From Lachnospiraceae bacterium (GTDB lineage Bacteria > Bacillota > Clostridia > Lachnospirales > Lachnospiraceae): DNA of 64,000 nt. Numbering within the stretch: position 1 is the stretch's first letter; each line of letters starts with the position of its first letter. The notes under the pieces are model-generated. The model was not told the DNA's origin. It ran no database searches and was given only the letters and a program-made list of their open reading frames with translations. Position numbers and translations under genes: made by a program. Positions 26,764 through 36,359 of this stretch are shown piece after piece. The DNA is taken from positions 1 to 64,000 of the forward strand of contig VSNM01000013.1 in the NCBI GenBank assembly GCA_009774245.1. Reading direction: 5' to 3'.

Positions 26764-26820
26764 GCAAAAAATAAACGAAGGGCTATGACCATTGCAGTCA
26801 AACCCTTCGTTTTTATTTGC
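26764..26820. terminator. Bidirectional terminator after the HTH gene
   Basis: Stem 26764-26782 (ending AACGAAGGG) pairs with 26803-26820 (CCCTTCGTTTTTATTTGC), with a nested TGAC/GTCA pairing in the loop region. Confidence 0.8.
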
Positions 26821-26889
26821 ACTCTTTACCTATGGTACTTCTTGACATGATTCTCCATACGATTTTGCAAGTTTATTCTGTTTGTCCCA

Positions 26890-26950
26890 TTTTTACAACC
26901 GATCGTAATGAATTTATCCATTAAAATCTTAACATAATAGGTTGTAAAAA
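26890..26950. promoter_or_regulatory. 11-bp inverted repeat upstream of the second HTH gene
   Basis: TTTTTACAACC (26890-26900) and GGTTGTAAAAA (26940-26950) are perfect inverted copies 39 bp apart, 72 bp before the HTH gene at 27022. They may be paired operators for that regulator. The remainder of the 310-bp gap 26712-27021 holds the terminator above and no gene. Confidence 0.45.
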
Positions 26951-27021
26951 TGATGCGCGTCCGCGATATGTAACAATAGCGCAGATAAAAGCGCAGAAAA
27001 CGACAGAAAGAAGGTAGAATT

Positions 27022-27276
27022 ATGCCAAAACCCAGAAGCAGTTCCGGCGAAAAGAATCTGATCAGCAAGCGCCTGATCGCGCTGCGAAAGAAACATTATC
27101 TCTCCCAGCGCGACCTTTCGCGCGAGCTCCAGCTTGCAGGCTATGACATGGACAAAAATGTCATCACCCGCATAGAGACCAACAAGCGGTACGTGACTGA
27201 TATCGAGATCAGGGCGCTCGCCCACATATTCGGCGTCACCTGCGACTATCTGATCGAGGGTGAGCACGCGGACTAA
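27022..27276 (+). CDS. XRE-type HTH regulator, 84 aa
   Basis: A small DNA-binding protein with a Cro/C1-type fold: RLIALRKKHYLSQRDLSREL, then NVITRIETNKRYVTDIEIRA and LAHIFGVTCDYLIEG. The site AGAAGG precedes the ATG. Its stop codon overlaps the stop of the convergent ABC transporter gene, whose C-terminus is short, so a rearrangement may have placed it here. Confidence 0.85.
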   Translation: MPKPRSSSGEKNLISKRLIALRKKHYLSQRDLSRELQLAGYDMDKNVITRIETNKRYVTDIEIRALAHIFGVTCDYLIEGEHAD

Positions 27277-28904
27277 CTGCTGATCCGGTCTGCCATCTGA
27301 ATCGTGGAGGAGCGGTGGGCGATCATGAGAATCGTCTTATGCCCGTGCAGTCTGCGTATGGCGTCATTCACCAGCCGCTCCGACTCACTGTCCAGCGCAG
27401 ACGTCGCCTCGTCCATCAACAGAACCGGCGCGTCTTTCAAGATGGCGCGCGCGATGGCAATGCGCTGCCGCTGTCCGCCGGAGAGCATCGCCCCCCGCTC
27501 ACCCACCACGGTCTGGTATTTCATCGGAAGCGTTTCAATAAAATCATGAATCTCCGCCTCCCTGCACGCCTCCACGATCTCCGCCTGTGACGCGTCCCAG
27601 CGCCCATACCGGACGTTTTCCCCTATGGTCGTCGGAAACAGGAACACATTCTGCGACACCAGGGCAAACTGTTCCCGCGCCTTCTCCCTGTCCCAGTCGT
27701 CAAAATCCCTTCCATATAACCGGTACTCCCCTTCCTGCGGTCTGTAAAATCCGCACAACAGGCGGAAGATCGTGCTCTTCCCGCCGCCTGACTCACCCAC
27801 AAATGCCACATTCTCCCCTTTCCGCACCTCAAACTGCGCATTTTCGAGAACCGTCTGCGCATCGCTGTAACCAAAGGTCAGATGGTCAAAGGCAATCACA
27901 ACATCCCCGTCCCCAGAAGGTATCCTTCTGTTACCGGAAGGCATCCTTCCGGTACGCTCCTCTCTGGCCTGCAGGATCTCTTCCACACGCCGTATGCTCA
28001 CGATGCTTCCCGCAGCGTCCACCATGTTAAACGGAAGTCCCATAAAAGCCTCCACCAGTCTGCCCAGCACCAGGATAAATGCCATGAGCTCGCCGATGCT
28101 CAGACTCCCCCGCACAACAAGCGCCACCGAATACACTGCGCACAGGATATTCGGAATCCACTGAACGCATTTTCTGACCAGCATTGCCGTGTTCGAGATC
28201 CTGGCACGCTTCTCCTCATTGTCCACCAGGTCCAGCGTCGCAGCATGCATTTTATCCTGAAAATACTGTTCCAGTCCAAAACTGCGCACGACCAGGATAC
28301 CGTTTAACACATCCTGCGCGATTCCGGTGATGACATCCGTCTTTTCGCGAAACGTCATGGTCAGACGGCTTATCTTTTGAACCAGCTTATTGGCAATCCA
28401 CAGCACCAGCGGATAACATACCAGCATCAGTAAAAAAAGCCGCGCGTTGAGCCGCCTCACATAATCCGCATAGACGACAACAGCAACAGCGTCCCCCACA
28501 AGCATCACAAACGTCTCGCCCAGAAAACGCTCCGCCTCGTTTAAGTCCGCGTTGACCTTATTGATGACCGACGCAGAACTATGCTCATCAAAGTAACTGT
28601 ACTCCACCTGATAAAGTTTCCGTGCCACCTGCTGACGATAGCGCGCCGATACGAGCACACTGTACTTCCCACTGACCGCAGACGCGGCAAACGCCGCTGC
28701 AAACCCCAGAACCGTCAGCAGTGCAAACTCCGCAAGGAAACTGCCAAAGACAACGGTCTCTCCCGCAAGCATCTGGTCAATGACCGCGCTGATCACCTCA
28801 TTGCCCCTCACCACCGCAAAATTCAGCAGACCGGCAAGCATAATTCCGATAAGCGGCATATACCCGAAACGGATCATATTTCTCAGAAAAATATGTTTTT
28901 TCAT
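27273..28904 (-). CDS. ABC exporter half-transporter, C-terminally short
   Basis: A 543-residue fused permease-ATPase. Six membrane helices lie within about 1-310 and the nucleotide-binding domain begins at about 335. Walker A GESGGGKST, signature LSGGQRQR, Walker B VLLMDEATSALD and the H-loop MIAHRSST are present. The protein then stops at MADRISS, whereas family members normally continue 30-40 residues. It may be slightly truncated but keeps all catalytic motifs. It is divergent from the AraC gene at 29043, a likely regulator. The substrate is unknown. Confidence 0.85.
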   Translation of the reverse strand: MKKHIFLRNMIRFGYMPLIGIMLAGLLNFAVVRGNEVISAVIDQMLAGETVVFGSFLAEFALLTVLGFAAAFAASAVSGKYSVLVSARYRQQVARKLYQVEYSYFDEHSSASVINKVNADLNEAERFLGETFVMLVGDAVAVVVYADYVRRLNARLFLLMLVCYPLVLWIANKLVQKISRLTMTFREKTDVITGIAQDVLNGILVVRSFGLEQYFQDKMHAATLDLVDNEEKRARISNTAMLVRKCVQWIPNILCAVYSVALVVRGSLSIGELMAFILVLGRLVEAFMGLPFNMVDAAGSIVSIRRVEEILQAREERTGRMPSGNRRIPSGDGDVVIAFDHLTFGYSDAQTVLENAQFEVRKGENVAFVGESGGGKSTIFRLLCGFYRPQEGEYRLYGRDFDDWDREKAREQFALVSQNVFLFPTTIGENVRYGRWDASQAEIVEACREAEIHDFIETLPMKYQTVVGERGAMLSGGQRQRIAIARAILKDAPVLLMDEATSALDSESERLVNDAIRRLHGHKTILMIAHRSSTIQMADRISS

Positions 28905-28976
28905 GACAAATCCCCCCTCTAACTCCTATTATATATCATGAAAACATAATTTTCTTTCAAATAAATGTGTAAAAGC

Positions 28977-29005
28977 TTTTCATTTTTACAGTTTCATGCT
29001 ATACT
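28977..29005 (+). promoter_or_regulatory. Probable promoter of the AraC gene
   Basis: TTTTCA (28977-28982), 17-nt spacer, TATACT (29000-29005), in the divergent gap with the ABC exporter gene. Confidence 0.55.
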
Positions 29006-29042
29006 GTCAAAAACATTTAAGAACCTTAAAGGAGGATTTCCC

Positions 29043-29903
29043 ATGCCGTTTCCCCTGCCCGCTGACACCCGCTTTCTCATCACAAAACGCTCGATGGACT
29101 CTGATTATGTGATGCCCACTCTGGAGGCATCCACTGATTACTACGAGATCGGCTATCTTATTTCCGGCGACAGGCTGACAATCACACCCGGCTGTTCCTA
29201 TACCCAGGGCGCGGGCTCGGTCGGAACGATGCCGCCCTTTCTCTACCACCGGACGCTCCCGCTCTCCGATACGCCCTACAACACGTATCTGATCAAATTC
29301 AAGCCGGAGTTTGTAAGCCCCCTCACGGACGCCTTTGGACACAATATCCTTGATGAGATCTATTCACAGCTGTACAACGATTTTCCCCCATCGATGGACA
29401 GCCGGATTCTGCTCTATTTCCAGGAAATGTACGACATCTTTACGTCCGATTCCCCCTACAGGGAGTTCCGGCTCCAGTGTATGCTCTGCGACCTGCTGCT
29501 CGTCGTGCTGGAAAACCGCCTTCCCGCCGATAGCAATAACGCGCCAGTCATTCACAAGACGCCGCTCACGCCGCCAATTATCGACGCGCTTTATTACATG
29601 GAACAGCACTATCAGGAGAATCCCTCGCTCGAGACGGTCGCGCTGCTGTCCGGATACTCCGCCTCGCACTTTTCCAGACTGTTCCACGCACAGCTCGAAA
29701 AATCATATTCGGAATACCTGACGAGAATCCGCATCCGCCACGCGCAAGAGCTACTGCTCAACACAAAAAAATCCGTTACGGAAATAGCCCTGGAAACCGG
29801 CTATCTCCACACCGGAAATCTGAGTGAACAGTTTAAGCAGCAGACGGGTATGACACCGCTGCAGTACCGGAAAGCGAACACTTACGCTCCAGATCTTCCA
29901 TAA
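29043..29903 (+). CDS. AraC-family transcriptional regulator
   Basis: A 286-residue regulator. The N-terminal half is a cupin-like sensor (EIGYLISGDRL, PPFLYHRTLP). The C-terminal double helix-turn-helix covers about 185-280 (LETVALLSGYSASHFSRLFH, then VTEIALETGYLHTGNLSEQF). The start is the ATG at 29043, after AAAGGAGG. The divergent ABC exporter is the natural target. The effector is unknown. Confidence 0.9.
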   Translation: MPFPLPADTRFLITKRSMDSDYVMPTLEASTDYYEIGYLISGDRLTITPGCSYTQGAGSVGTMPPFLYHRTLPLSDTPYNTYLIKFKPEFVSPLTDAFGHNILDEIYSQLYNDFPPSMDSRILLYFQEMYDIFTSDSPYREFRLQCMLCDLLLVVLENRLPADSNNAPVIHKTPLTPPIIDALYYMEQHYQENPSLETVALLSGYSASHFSRLFHAQLEKSYSEYLTRIRIRHAQELLLNTKKSVTEIALETGYLHTGNLSEQFKQQTGMTPLQYRKANTYAPDLP

Positions 29904-29958
29904 TATGTATCAGGTCGCGGATACTGCCCTTCTCCCTGACCGTATTCCTCAAATGCAC

Positions 29959-30048
29959 GCAGCGGTGGCTATGGTAACTGACGACAACGCGGTGCTGGCG
30001 CAAAGAGCAGATGCATATTACTCGATTATTAATGCAACGCTGTACCAG
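29959..30048. repeat. Truncated relative of the element at 45096
   Basis: About 90 bp resemble the right half of 45096-45261: GCGGTGGC, then an identical ACTGACGACAACGCGGT, then GCAACGCTGTAC at the end. The left terminal repeat is not found, so this is a remnant. It sits after the AraC gene in a gap with no other content except the next promoter. Confidence 0.7.
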
Positions 30049-30062
30049 AATGGTTTAACCCG

Positions 30063-30091
30063 TTGATTTTACACTGCAAATCACGTATACT
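30063..30091 (+). promoter_or_regulatory. Sigma-A promoter of the DUF4143 ATPase gene
   Basis: TTGATT (30063-30068), 17-nt spacer, TATACT (30086-30091). Confidence 0.7.
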
Positions 30092-30108
30092 ATAGATACA
30101 GCAGTAAA

Positions 30109-30143
30109 AATCGAATAGGGGAATGGGCTGCACATACAAAAAA
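30109..30143 (+). repeat. Possible deletion remnant of the structured repeat
   Basis: AATCGAATAGGGGAA matches the 5' end of the dispersed repeat, and TGGGCTGC with ACAAAAAA matches its 3' end. The middle is missing. Here it forms the leader of the ATPase gene. Confidence 0.4.
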
Positions 30144-30155
30144 GGAGACAGCGCA

Positions 30156-31514
30156 ATGTATCTGAAACGAACTATCTATAACAGGCTTGTGGAATGGAAA
30201 AACGACACTGATCACAGCACTCTGGAGATCAACGGCGCCAGACAGGTTGGAAAGACATATATCATCAATAAATTTGCAGATGAACAGTTTCATCACAAAA
30301 TATATATCAACCTTTTTGAACAGAGTGGAAAACAGTTTCAAAAATGTCTCAGACAGGCTACAGTATGGGAACCTGGCGCGAAGCGTCCACAGCATCCTCT
30401 TCATGATGCTTTCCAACTCTTTGAACCGGACTTCACTGATTCCACAGATACAGTAATTATCATCGATGAAATACAAGAGTCTGCCGAGATCTATAACTGT
30501 ATCCGGGAATTTACGCGGCATTTTCAGGCTCATTTTATCATTACCGGAAGTTATCTGGGGCAAATCCTCGCACCGGAATTTCGCTATTCCAGCGGCGACC
30601 TGACTCGGATTGTCATCTATACCCTGTCATTCGAAGAATTTCTCCAAGCCTATGATGAAACTCTGTATAGGCAGTATCTTAGCCTGCCGTCAGCCCCTTC
30701 ACAGGATGACGCGCTTCACAAGGGATTAAAGACAGCATATGACATATATCTTCAGATTGGCGGATACCCGAATGTCGTTAAGACCTATCTTGAAAAAAGA
30801 AGCATTGAAAAAGCCCGTGGAGCTTTGATCAAAATCATCGACACCTTCACAAACGAATCTACCCGGTATTTTACAGATATTCTGGATACCAGTGTATTTA
30901 CACAGATTTTTCTCTCAGTCTGCCGCATTTTGAGCCGTGAAAGCAGGGGACTGGAGGACAGTATCAGCGAGGAGCTACAGAAACTGGTCACACGGGATTA
31001 TTCCAGCAATATCACCAAAGCTGTCTGCAACCGTGCGATCAGCTGGCTGTATTTTTCCGGAATCCTTGGCTTCTGCGCCAAAATCACAGAGATGGACATT
31101 CTTGATTTCAAGCCCGCGTGCCGCTGCTATTTTATGGATACCGGACTTGCCAGTTACTATCTGTCCCTGACTGGATTGGATTCCAGATCGGTCGCAGGTA
31201 CGTTAAACGAAAACTACGTTTACATCAATCTCAAAAAAAGACAGGACTTTCCGGAAGAGATCGCATTTGAAACACCTGCCTTTGCCACTTACCGGGGCGG
31301 AGAGATTGACTTTATCGCACAGAGCATCCGTTCGTCCACCCGCTATCTGGTTGAAGTAAAATCAGGTAAGGGCACCGCAGCGACTGCTCTGAAAGCATTG
31401 GAACACGGGAAAGCGCACCGGCTGCTCTATCTCAAGGGGGATACAAAAGGCGGCATCGATGACAAAATCGAAACACTGCCAATCTATCTGCTGGAACGCT
31501 ATCAGTTCATCTAA
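30156..31514 (+). CDS. AAA ATPase with DUF4143 domain
   Basis: A 452-residue ATPase of the AAA_14/DUF4143 family. Walker A is INGARQVGKTY near residue 30, Walker B IIIDEIQES near 105, and sensor IITGSYL follows. The C-terminal DUF4143 region ends with FIAQSIRSSTRYLVEVKSGK, a PD-(D/E)XK-like core. These proteins are common and mobile in anaerobes, but their role is not established. The start is the ATG at 30156 after AAAGGAG. Confidence 0.87.
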   Translation: MYLKRTIYNRLVEWKNDTDHSTLEINGARQVGKTYIINKFADEQFHHKIYINLFEQSGKQFQKCLRQATVWEPGAKRPQHPLHDAFQLFEPDFTDSTDTVIIIDEIQESAEIYNCIREFTRHFQAHFIITGSYLGQILAPEFRYSSGDLTRIVIYTLSFEEFLQAYDETLYRQYLSLPSAPSQDDALHKGLKTAYDIYLQIGGYPNVVKTYLEKRSIEKARGALIKIIDTFTNESTRYFTDILDTSVFTQIFLSVCRILSRESRGLEDSISEELQKLVTRDYSSNITKAVCNRAISWLYFSGILGFCAKITEMDILDFKPACRCYFMDTGLASYYLSLTGLDSRSVAGTLNENYVYINLKKRQDFPEEIAFETPAFATYRGGEIDFIAQSIRSSTRYLVEVKSGKGTAATALKALEHGKAHRLLYLKGDTKGGIDDKIETLPIYLLERYQFI

Positions 31515-31528
31515 CCAGAGCTGATTTT

Positions 31529-31765
31529 TTACGCTCTCAAAAGCTGCATAATCCGATCATAATTCTCAGGTCTGTGGGGAAATGTACAGTTCATGCAGTT
31601 CTTGATCTTTTTGCCATTCCGTTCGATATACTCCGGCGTCCCCAGACAGTCTTCCCTGAGATACATCGGACAGTAGCAGAACAGACAGTTCAGCTCCTCC
31701 ACCCCCTCATGACAGGGATAATACTGACAGTCCTTATTTGCAAAATAGCGATACGAATTTTCCAT
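31529..31765 (-). CDS. Cysteine-rich small domain protein, 78 aa
   Basis: A small protein with nine cysteines in pairs (DCQYYPC, NCLFCYCPMY, DCLG, NCMNC), probably binding metal. It matches the cysteine-rich small domain family, sometimes found near cobalamin or iron-sulfur genes. The start is the ATG at 31765 after AAAGGAG. A longer version lacks a ribosome site. The function is unknown. Confidence 0.78.
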   Translation of the reverse strand: MENSYRYFANKDCQYYPCHEGVEELNCLFCYCPMYLREDCLGTPEYIERNGKKIKNCMNCTFPHRPENYDRIMQLLRA

Positions 31766-31798
31766 ATAGTTACTCCTTTCCAATCTATCTGTAAAGCA

Positions 31799-31838
31799 AA
31801 AACCTTTACCGCAGTTCATACGCCACGGTAAAGGTTTT
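31799..31838 (-). terminator. Terminator of the sbcD-sbcC-hydrolase operon
   Basis: AAAACCTTTACCG pairs with CGGTAAAGGTTTT around a 14-nt loop, with a minus-strand U-run. It lies about 150 nt after the hydrolase stop. Confidence 0.8.
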
Positions 31839-31987
31839 CAATGAACAAATTTCCACGCAAAAAAAGCGCATCGCAATCAAGGCTTCTGCAGGTCCAAACG
31901 TACAGCCAATTACTCGTGGCCTGGGACTGTCCCTGTACAACATTCAGGCAGGTCTCCCAGCTTAAAGAGAATGACTTTTCCGATTCC

Positions 31988-33181
31988 TCATTTCTCCAAA
32001 AGCTCCGTCGGATACCGGCATGTCGCATTCCACAGAATCCACTCCTCGTATCCGGCATCGTACACTGCCTGAATCTGCTCCCTGATCTGCGCTGCATCAT
32101 AGGATATATGTCCATTTACCCATGTCGCCGTGAATGCCTGCAGCCATGGCCGCACGACCGCGCATTCCTCCCCCGCACCCTGCCCCAGCACCTCCTGAGA
32201 CAGCATCAATGCCTGATACACTGTGTCATACGGGTGCGCGTCGGGCACATCAAAGCCAAATACTCCTGCTCCATAATGAGATGGATAGACCATGGGACTT
32301 AGCACATCCACCACACTCCCAAGCTTTGCATAATTTTGTCCGACGCGCTCGATATCTGTCTGACTGCCAATCACTGTGCCAAACACATCCGCTGTGACCA
32401 CGCTGCCCTTTTCGTGAAGCTGCTCCCCGGCATAGGACAAAAAATTTTCTATCGCCTGTTCTTTGGTGTAGACGGACATATCAACCCTGTAATCTGCGGC
32501 ATCCGCATCCGCACCGATCGGAAAGCGCACATAGTCAAACTGCACCTCGTCAAATCCGACATCGACCGCTGCCTGTGCGATTTCCGTCAGATACGCCCAC
32601 ACTTCCTCGTCGTAGGGGTTCACCCAGGCCAGCCCGTATGCGTCCGTGACAAATCCGCCGTCAGGCTTTCGCAGCGCGCTGTCGGTATGATTCTGTGCAA
32701 ACACCGGATCTTTGAAACAGACGATCCGCGCGATCGTGTAGATGTCGTGCTCCTTCAATGTCCCCATGAGTGCGCTGATGTCCCTGATATACGCGACGCC
32801 GTTTCCCATCTCAGCGACAGAGCCGGTATCCATCTTCCACGTTATCTCCCCGTTATCATTCTTGACATCGATCACCATGGTATTGAGCTCTGTCGCGTCG
32901 ACAAGCGCGATCAGATCATTCATGCGCCCGCTGCCCGCCACGGGGCCTGTCACATAGATGCCCTTTACCGCAGGGCGCTCTTTTTCAGGAACCTCCTCGC
33001 TCTGCGCCTCGTCCAAGGACGAGGACTGCTCCGCCACGGCTTCCTCCTCGGAGCATGTCTCCCAGACTTCCTCCGTCATCTGCCCGTCGGGCGCTGTCTC
33101 CGTCCTGCCGCCGCACGCCACGGTGCACAGCATCATTGTGATCACAATAAACATCAGCCATTTCTTCCTGTTTCTAACCAA
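31988..33181 (-). CDS. Putative glycoside hydrolase lipoprotein (DUF4015)
   Basis: A 397-residue exported lipoprotein: basic start (VRNRKKW), hydrophobic core, lipobox CTVAC near residue 23. An acidic linker precedes the TIM-barrel-like DUF4015 domain (GIYVTGPVAGSGRMNDLI, MVIDVKNDNGEI, FDEVQFDYVRFP, MVYPSHYG), regarded as a putative glycoside hydrolase. The substrate is unknown. The start is TTG and overlaps the end of sbcC by 8 bp, so it is translated with sbcC, an unusual partner. Confidence 0.86.
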   Translation of the reverse strand: MVRNRKKWLMFIVITMMLCTVACGGRTETAPDGQMTEEVWETCSEEEAVAEQSSSLDEAQSEEVPEKERPAVKGIYVTGPVAGSGRMNDLIALVDATELNTMVIDVKNDNGEITWKMDTGSVAEMGNGVAYIRDISALMGTLKEHDIYTIARIVCFKDPVFAQNHTDSALRKPDGGFVTDAYGLAWVNPYDEEVWAYLTEIAQAAVDVGFDEVQFDYVRFPIGADADAADYRVDMSVYTKEQAIENFLSYAGEQLHEKGSVVTADVFGTVIGSQTDIERVGQNYAKLGSVVDVLSPMVYPSHYGAGVFGFDVPDAHPYDTVYQALMLSQEVLGQGAGEECAVVRPWLQAFTATWVNGHISYDAAQIREQIQAVYDAGYEEWILWNATCRYPTELLEK

Positions 33182-36100
33182 CGCGCCACCTCACACTGCT
33201 TCCTGTTTCATCCTTCGTGACGATAAGCTGACTGTCGATCTCCTGTTTGAGTTCCGTCACATGGGAGATAATACCAATCATCCTGTCGCCGCCTGCCATC
33301 TCCTTCAGAATGCGGACCGCCTGTCCCCTGGAGTGCTCGTCGAGCGAGCCAAATCCCTCATCAATAAACATCATATCGAGGCTGAATGCCCCGCTGCCCT
33401 CCTGAATCCGATCTGCCATGCCAAGCGCCAGGGAGAGCGCTGCCATAAAGGATTCTCCGCCCGATAGCGTCCTGACCTCGCGCCGTCTGCCTGTCACGAG
33501 CGAGTAGACCATCAAATCCAGCCCCTCATTTTTCACCCTGCCCACCTCGTCTGTCTCCTTGATCATGAGCTGAAACTGCCCCGCTGTCATCTTCTCGAAG
33601 CGCCTGTTTGCCGCCGCCAGAATCTTTTTGAGATAATACCGCTGCACAAAGGTTTCCAAATCCATCTTATTCTGCCTGTTGACATTCCCCGAAATCATTC
33701 TGTACAGGCCGTCGAGCTTTGCGTATTCGCTGATTGTCCTCTCGCGCTGATGCATCTGCGCCCTGAGTGAGAGAAGCACTTTTTCATTGAGATCCAGGCT
33801 TCCGGCCCGCTCACTGATTATGCTGTTTAATTTCTCATAGCGCCCGCTCAGGGTGTCCACATTCTGCCGGATGCTCTCGATATCCGGCTTTTTGCTGTCC
33901 CCGATGATTCCCTCCGCGGCTGCCCTCTCTGCCTTCGCCTTCTGTACCTTTTCGTGATACTCTTTGAGCTGTCCCTGCCACTCGGAGAGCGTCCTTCGGG
34001 AATAAAGCTTGGTCATGTGCTGCCACTTGTCGGCACACTCCGCGCTCTTTTGCCGCAGGAGCGACTCATATTCTGCTTTCTGCTGTTCGACGCGCGCCTG
34101 TCTTGATGGAATGATGTTTCTGTATTCCTCGATCAAAGACAATGCTTTTTCTCTCGCGCTGTGCGCCCTTCGATTGGCCTCGTCCTTGTCCGCATACTCC
34201 TTCTGAATGACTGCAAACTCATTCTGTGCCTGCTTTCTGGCCTGGTCCGCAGCATCCCTTGTGGCAAAGCCGGTGTTGTTTGCAAGCTCCGCCAGGGCAG
34301 CCTCCAATCCCGAGAGCTCCTGCTTTTGTTCCGCGAGCTGTATGTTGATCTGATCTAATTTGTCCTGCAGCCTCCGCATCCTGTCGATGCACTGCTCCTG
34401 CTCACCCTTCTGCGCTTCCAGAGCTTTCATCTGCTCCCTGCAGCGCCGTCCTGTCTCTCTGACCTCACTGCTGTATGTCTCAAACGCCGCCAATATGACA
34501 TCCGTGTCACTTTCCTGTATCCCAAGCTCCGCACATACCCTTGCGCACTCTGATGCGTACTGGTCACGTCTGTTCTCCAATGTCATCCTCAGCTCATTGG
34601 CCTCGAGCGACTTTTTCTGCTGCCGCTGATTCCACTCCTCGCTCTCCTTGCGCGCCGCCTCCACATCGCTCTGTGTGGGAACCGCAAAATCCCCGGGCAG
34701 TCTGTAAGGCTGGGGATGGACGCGCGAACCGCACACCATGCAGGGTTCCCCGTCAACGAGCGCGCCTGCGAGAATTCCGGCCTGCTCGTTTAAAAACAGG
34801 CGGTTGATCTGCTCATAGTAATCTCTCTTTTCACAGTAGGAGCGCTCCGCCTTCTGAAACTCCTTCTGACTTTTTGAAAGCTTTGTACTCCACGCACTGA
34901 TATCCTTTTTTGCTTCCAGCAGCGCATTGATCGTCTCTTCCAGCGCCGCATTCTTTTGTAGTGCATTCTCCGCCCGCACCAGCTCCGCATACGCATCATT
35001 ATAGCCCTCGAGCGCAGCAGCGCATTTGTCATGCCTTTGCTTTACATCTGCAAGCTGCGTCTCCAACGTTTTCTTCTCCTGCTCAACCGACCGGCACTTC
35101 TCTGTCTTTTCCCGACTTTCCCGCTCCACCTTGTCCCTTCTGTCAAAAAGGCGCGTCGTTTCCTCCGCCTTGTGGCTGACCTCATGCAGCGTTCTCTTTC
35201 CATCCTCGTACCGCACGGACACCTCCTCAAGGGAAGCGGCAGCCTGCGCGCACTGCTCCTCCAGCTCCGGCAGCAGCGCCTCCTGAGCAGCAAGCTTTTG
35301 TCTCCCATCAGACAGCTCATGCTCCGCTTGCTGATACATCTGATAGACCGGTAGTATCTCATACGCCTCACTGAGCATTATGGCAAGCCGGTCCTTCTCC
35401 TGCATCTCTTTTTCCAGCGCCTCACACTCCAACTCCACAAGCGCTGCCTGTGCACGGTCATACACCGCAAAGGCATCCATTAAAGTCCTCGCCCTTGCAT
35501 GGTCGCTCTGCGCCGCATCGAGTGCCCTCCTGACATCATCGCGCTCCGCCGTCAGACGTGACAGCCTGTCCTTCGATTCCTCACAAAACGCCCCCAGCAA
35601 TTCCAGATACTCCCCGAGACAGGTCAATTTCTCATTCCTGATGTCCCCGGCAAGGGATTCTATCCTGTCATATTTTTCAAAATCATCGGCGATCGTGACA
35701 TGCGCGATCTCGTTGCGGCATGTTGTGCGTATGACCGCGATTTCTTTCTCTTTTGCCTTCTTCCTGTCCTCCAGGATATACCGTATCCGCTCGTAGAGCT
35801 CTGTGTCAAACAGCTTTCTGAATATCTCCTTCTTGTCGTCTGTCTTTGCTCGCAACAGCTCCATAAACTCGCCCTGCGCGATCATGGCAACCTGCATAAA
35901 CTGTTCGCGCGTAAGCCCCACGATCTCCTCGAGCTTCTCGTCGACATTGCGCTCCGCATAGACGCTTCCATCCGGCAGAGTCAGCTCCACAGAGCCTCTT
36001 TCCTCGACAAAATCCTTCCCTGAGCTCCCGCGCCGCCTCACCGGGCGCAGATGCTTTGGCACACGTCTCACCATGTACTCCGGCGCCCCCTCCCGCGCTG

Positions 36101-36359
36101 ACTTTGCAAACCGAAACGTGACCTCCGGAGTGCAGTCATACGACGTGAAATGACTCTGCAGCAGCACGCCCTCCTTTTTGTTGTACAGAGAGCCCGTCTG
36201 ACCATAAAGCGCATAGACGATGGCATCAAATATCGTCGTTTTTCCCGCTCCTGTATCGCCGGTGATCAGAAACAGATTCTGGGTTGTCCTCGAAAAATCA
36301 ATCGTCGTCTCACCGCCATATGAGCCGAACGCTTTCATTGTGAGAATTAGTGGTCTCAT
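33174..36359 (-). CDS. sbcC: Exonuclease subunit SbcC
   Basis: A 1061-residue SMC-like ATPase. Walker A GDTGAGKT is at about 34-41. Two long coiled-coil arms flank a zinc hook (CMVC, about 540). The C-terminal signature LSGGESF (about 968) and Walker B MMFIDEGFGSLD (about 995) complete the ATPase. With SbcD it opens and trims hairpin or protein-blocked DNA ends, which is relevant to the many palindromic elements nearby. It overlaps sbcD by 4 bp. Confidence 0.95.
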   Translation of the reverse strand: MRPLILTMKAFGSYGGETTIDFSRTTQNLFLITGDTGAGKTTIFDAIVYALYGQTGSLYNKKEGVLLQSHFTSYDCTPEVTFRFAKSAREGAPEYMVRRVPKHLRPVRRRGSSGKDFVEERGSVELTLPDGSVYAERNVDEKLEEIVGLTREQFMQVAMIAQGEFMELLRAKTDDKKEIFRKLFDTELYERIRYILEDRKKAKEKEIAVIRTTCRNEIAHVTIADDFEKYDRIESLAGDIRNEKLTCLGEYLELLGAFCEESKDRLSRLTAERDDVRRALDAAQSDHARARTLMDAFAVYDRAQAALVELECEALEKEMQEKDRLAIMLSEAYEILPVYQMYQQAEHELSDGRQKLAAQEALLPELEEQCAQAAASLEEVSVRYEDGKRTLHEVSHKAEETTRLFDRRDKVERESREKTEKCRSVEQEKKTLETQLADVKQRHDKCAAALEGYNDAYAELVRAENALQKNAALEETINALLEAKKDISAWSTKLSKSQKEFQKAERSYCEKRDYYEQINRLFLNEQAGILAGALVDGEPCMVCGSRVHPQPYRLPGDFAVPTQSDVEAARKESEEWNQRQQKKSLEANELRMTLENRRDQYASECARVCAELGIQESDTDVILAAFETYSSEVRETGRRCREQMKALEAQKGEQEQCIDRMRRLQDKLDQINIQLAEQKQELSGLEAALAELANNTGFATRDAADQARKQAQNEFAVIQKEYADKDEANRRAHSAREKALSLIEEYRNIIPSRQARVEQQKAEYESLLRQKSAECADKWQHMTKLYSRRTLSEWQGQLKEYHEKVQKAKAERAAAEGIIGDSKKPDIESIRQNVDTLSGRYEKLNSIISERAGSLDLNEKVLLSLRAQMHQRERTISEYAKLDGLYRMISGNVNRQNKMDLETFVQRYYLKKILAAANRRFEKMTAGQFQLMIKETDEVGRVKNEGLDLMVYSLVTGRRREVRTLSGGESFMAALSLALGMADRIQEGSGAFSLDMMFIDEGFGSLDEHSRGQAVRILKEMAGGDRMIGIISHVTELKQEIDSQLIVTKDETGSSVRWRVG

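Noticed and set aside
26826..27068. Minus-strand open frame of 80 codons opposite the HTH gene
   Set aside because: It covers the inverted repeat and the start of a recognised HTH gene; composition is not protein-like.
32336..33220. Plus-strand 294-codon frame opposite the hydrolase lipoprotein
   Set aside because: His/Arg-rich antisense shadow of a gene with clear lipobox and domain.
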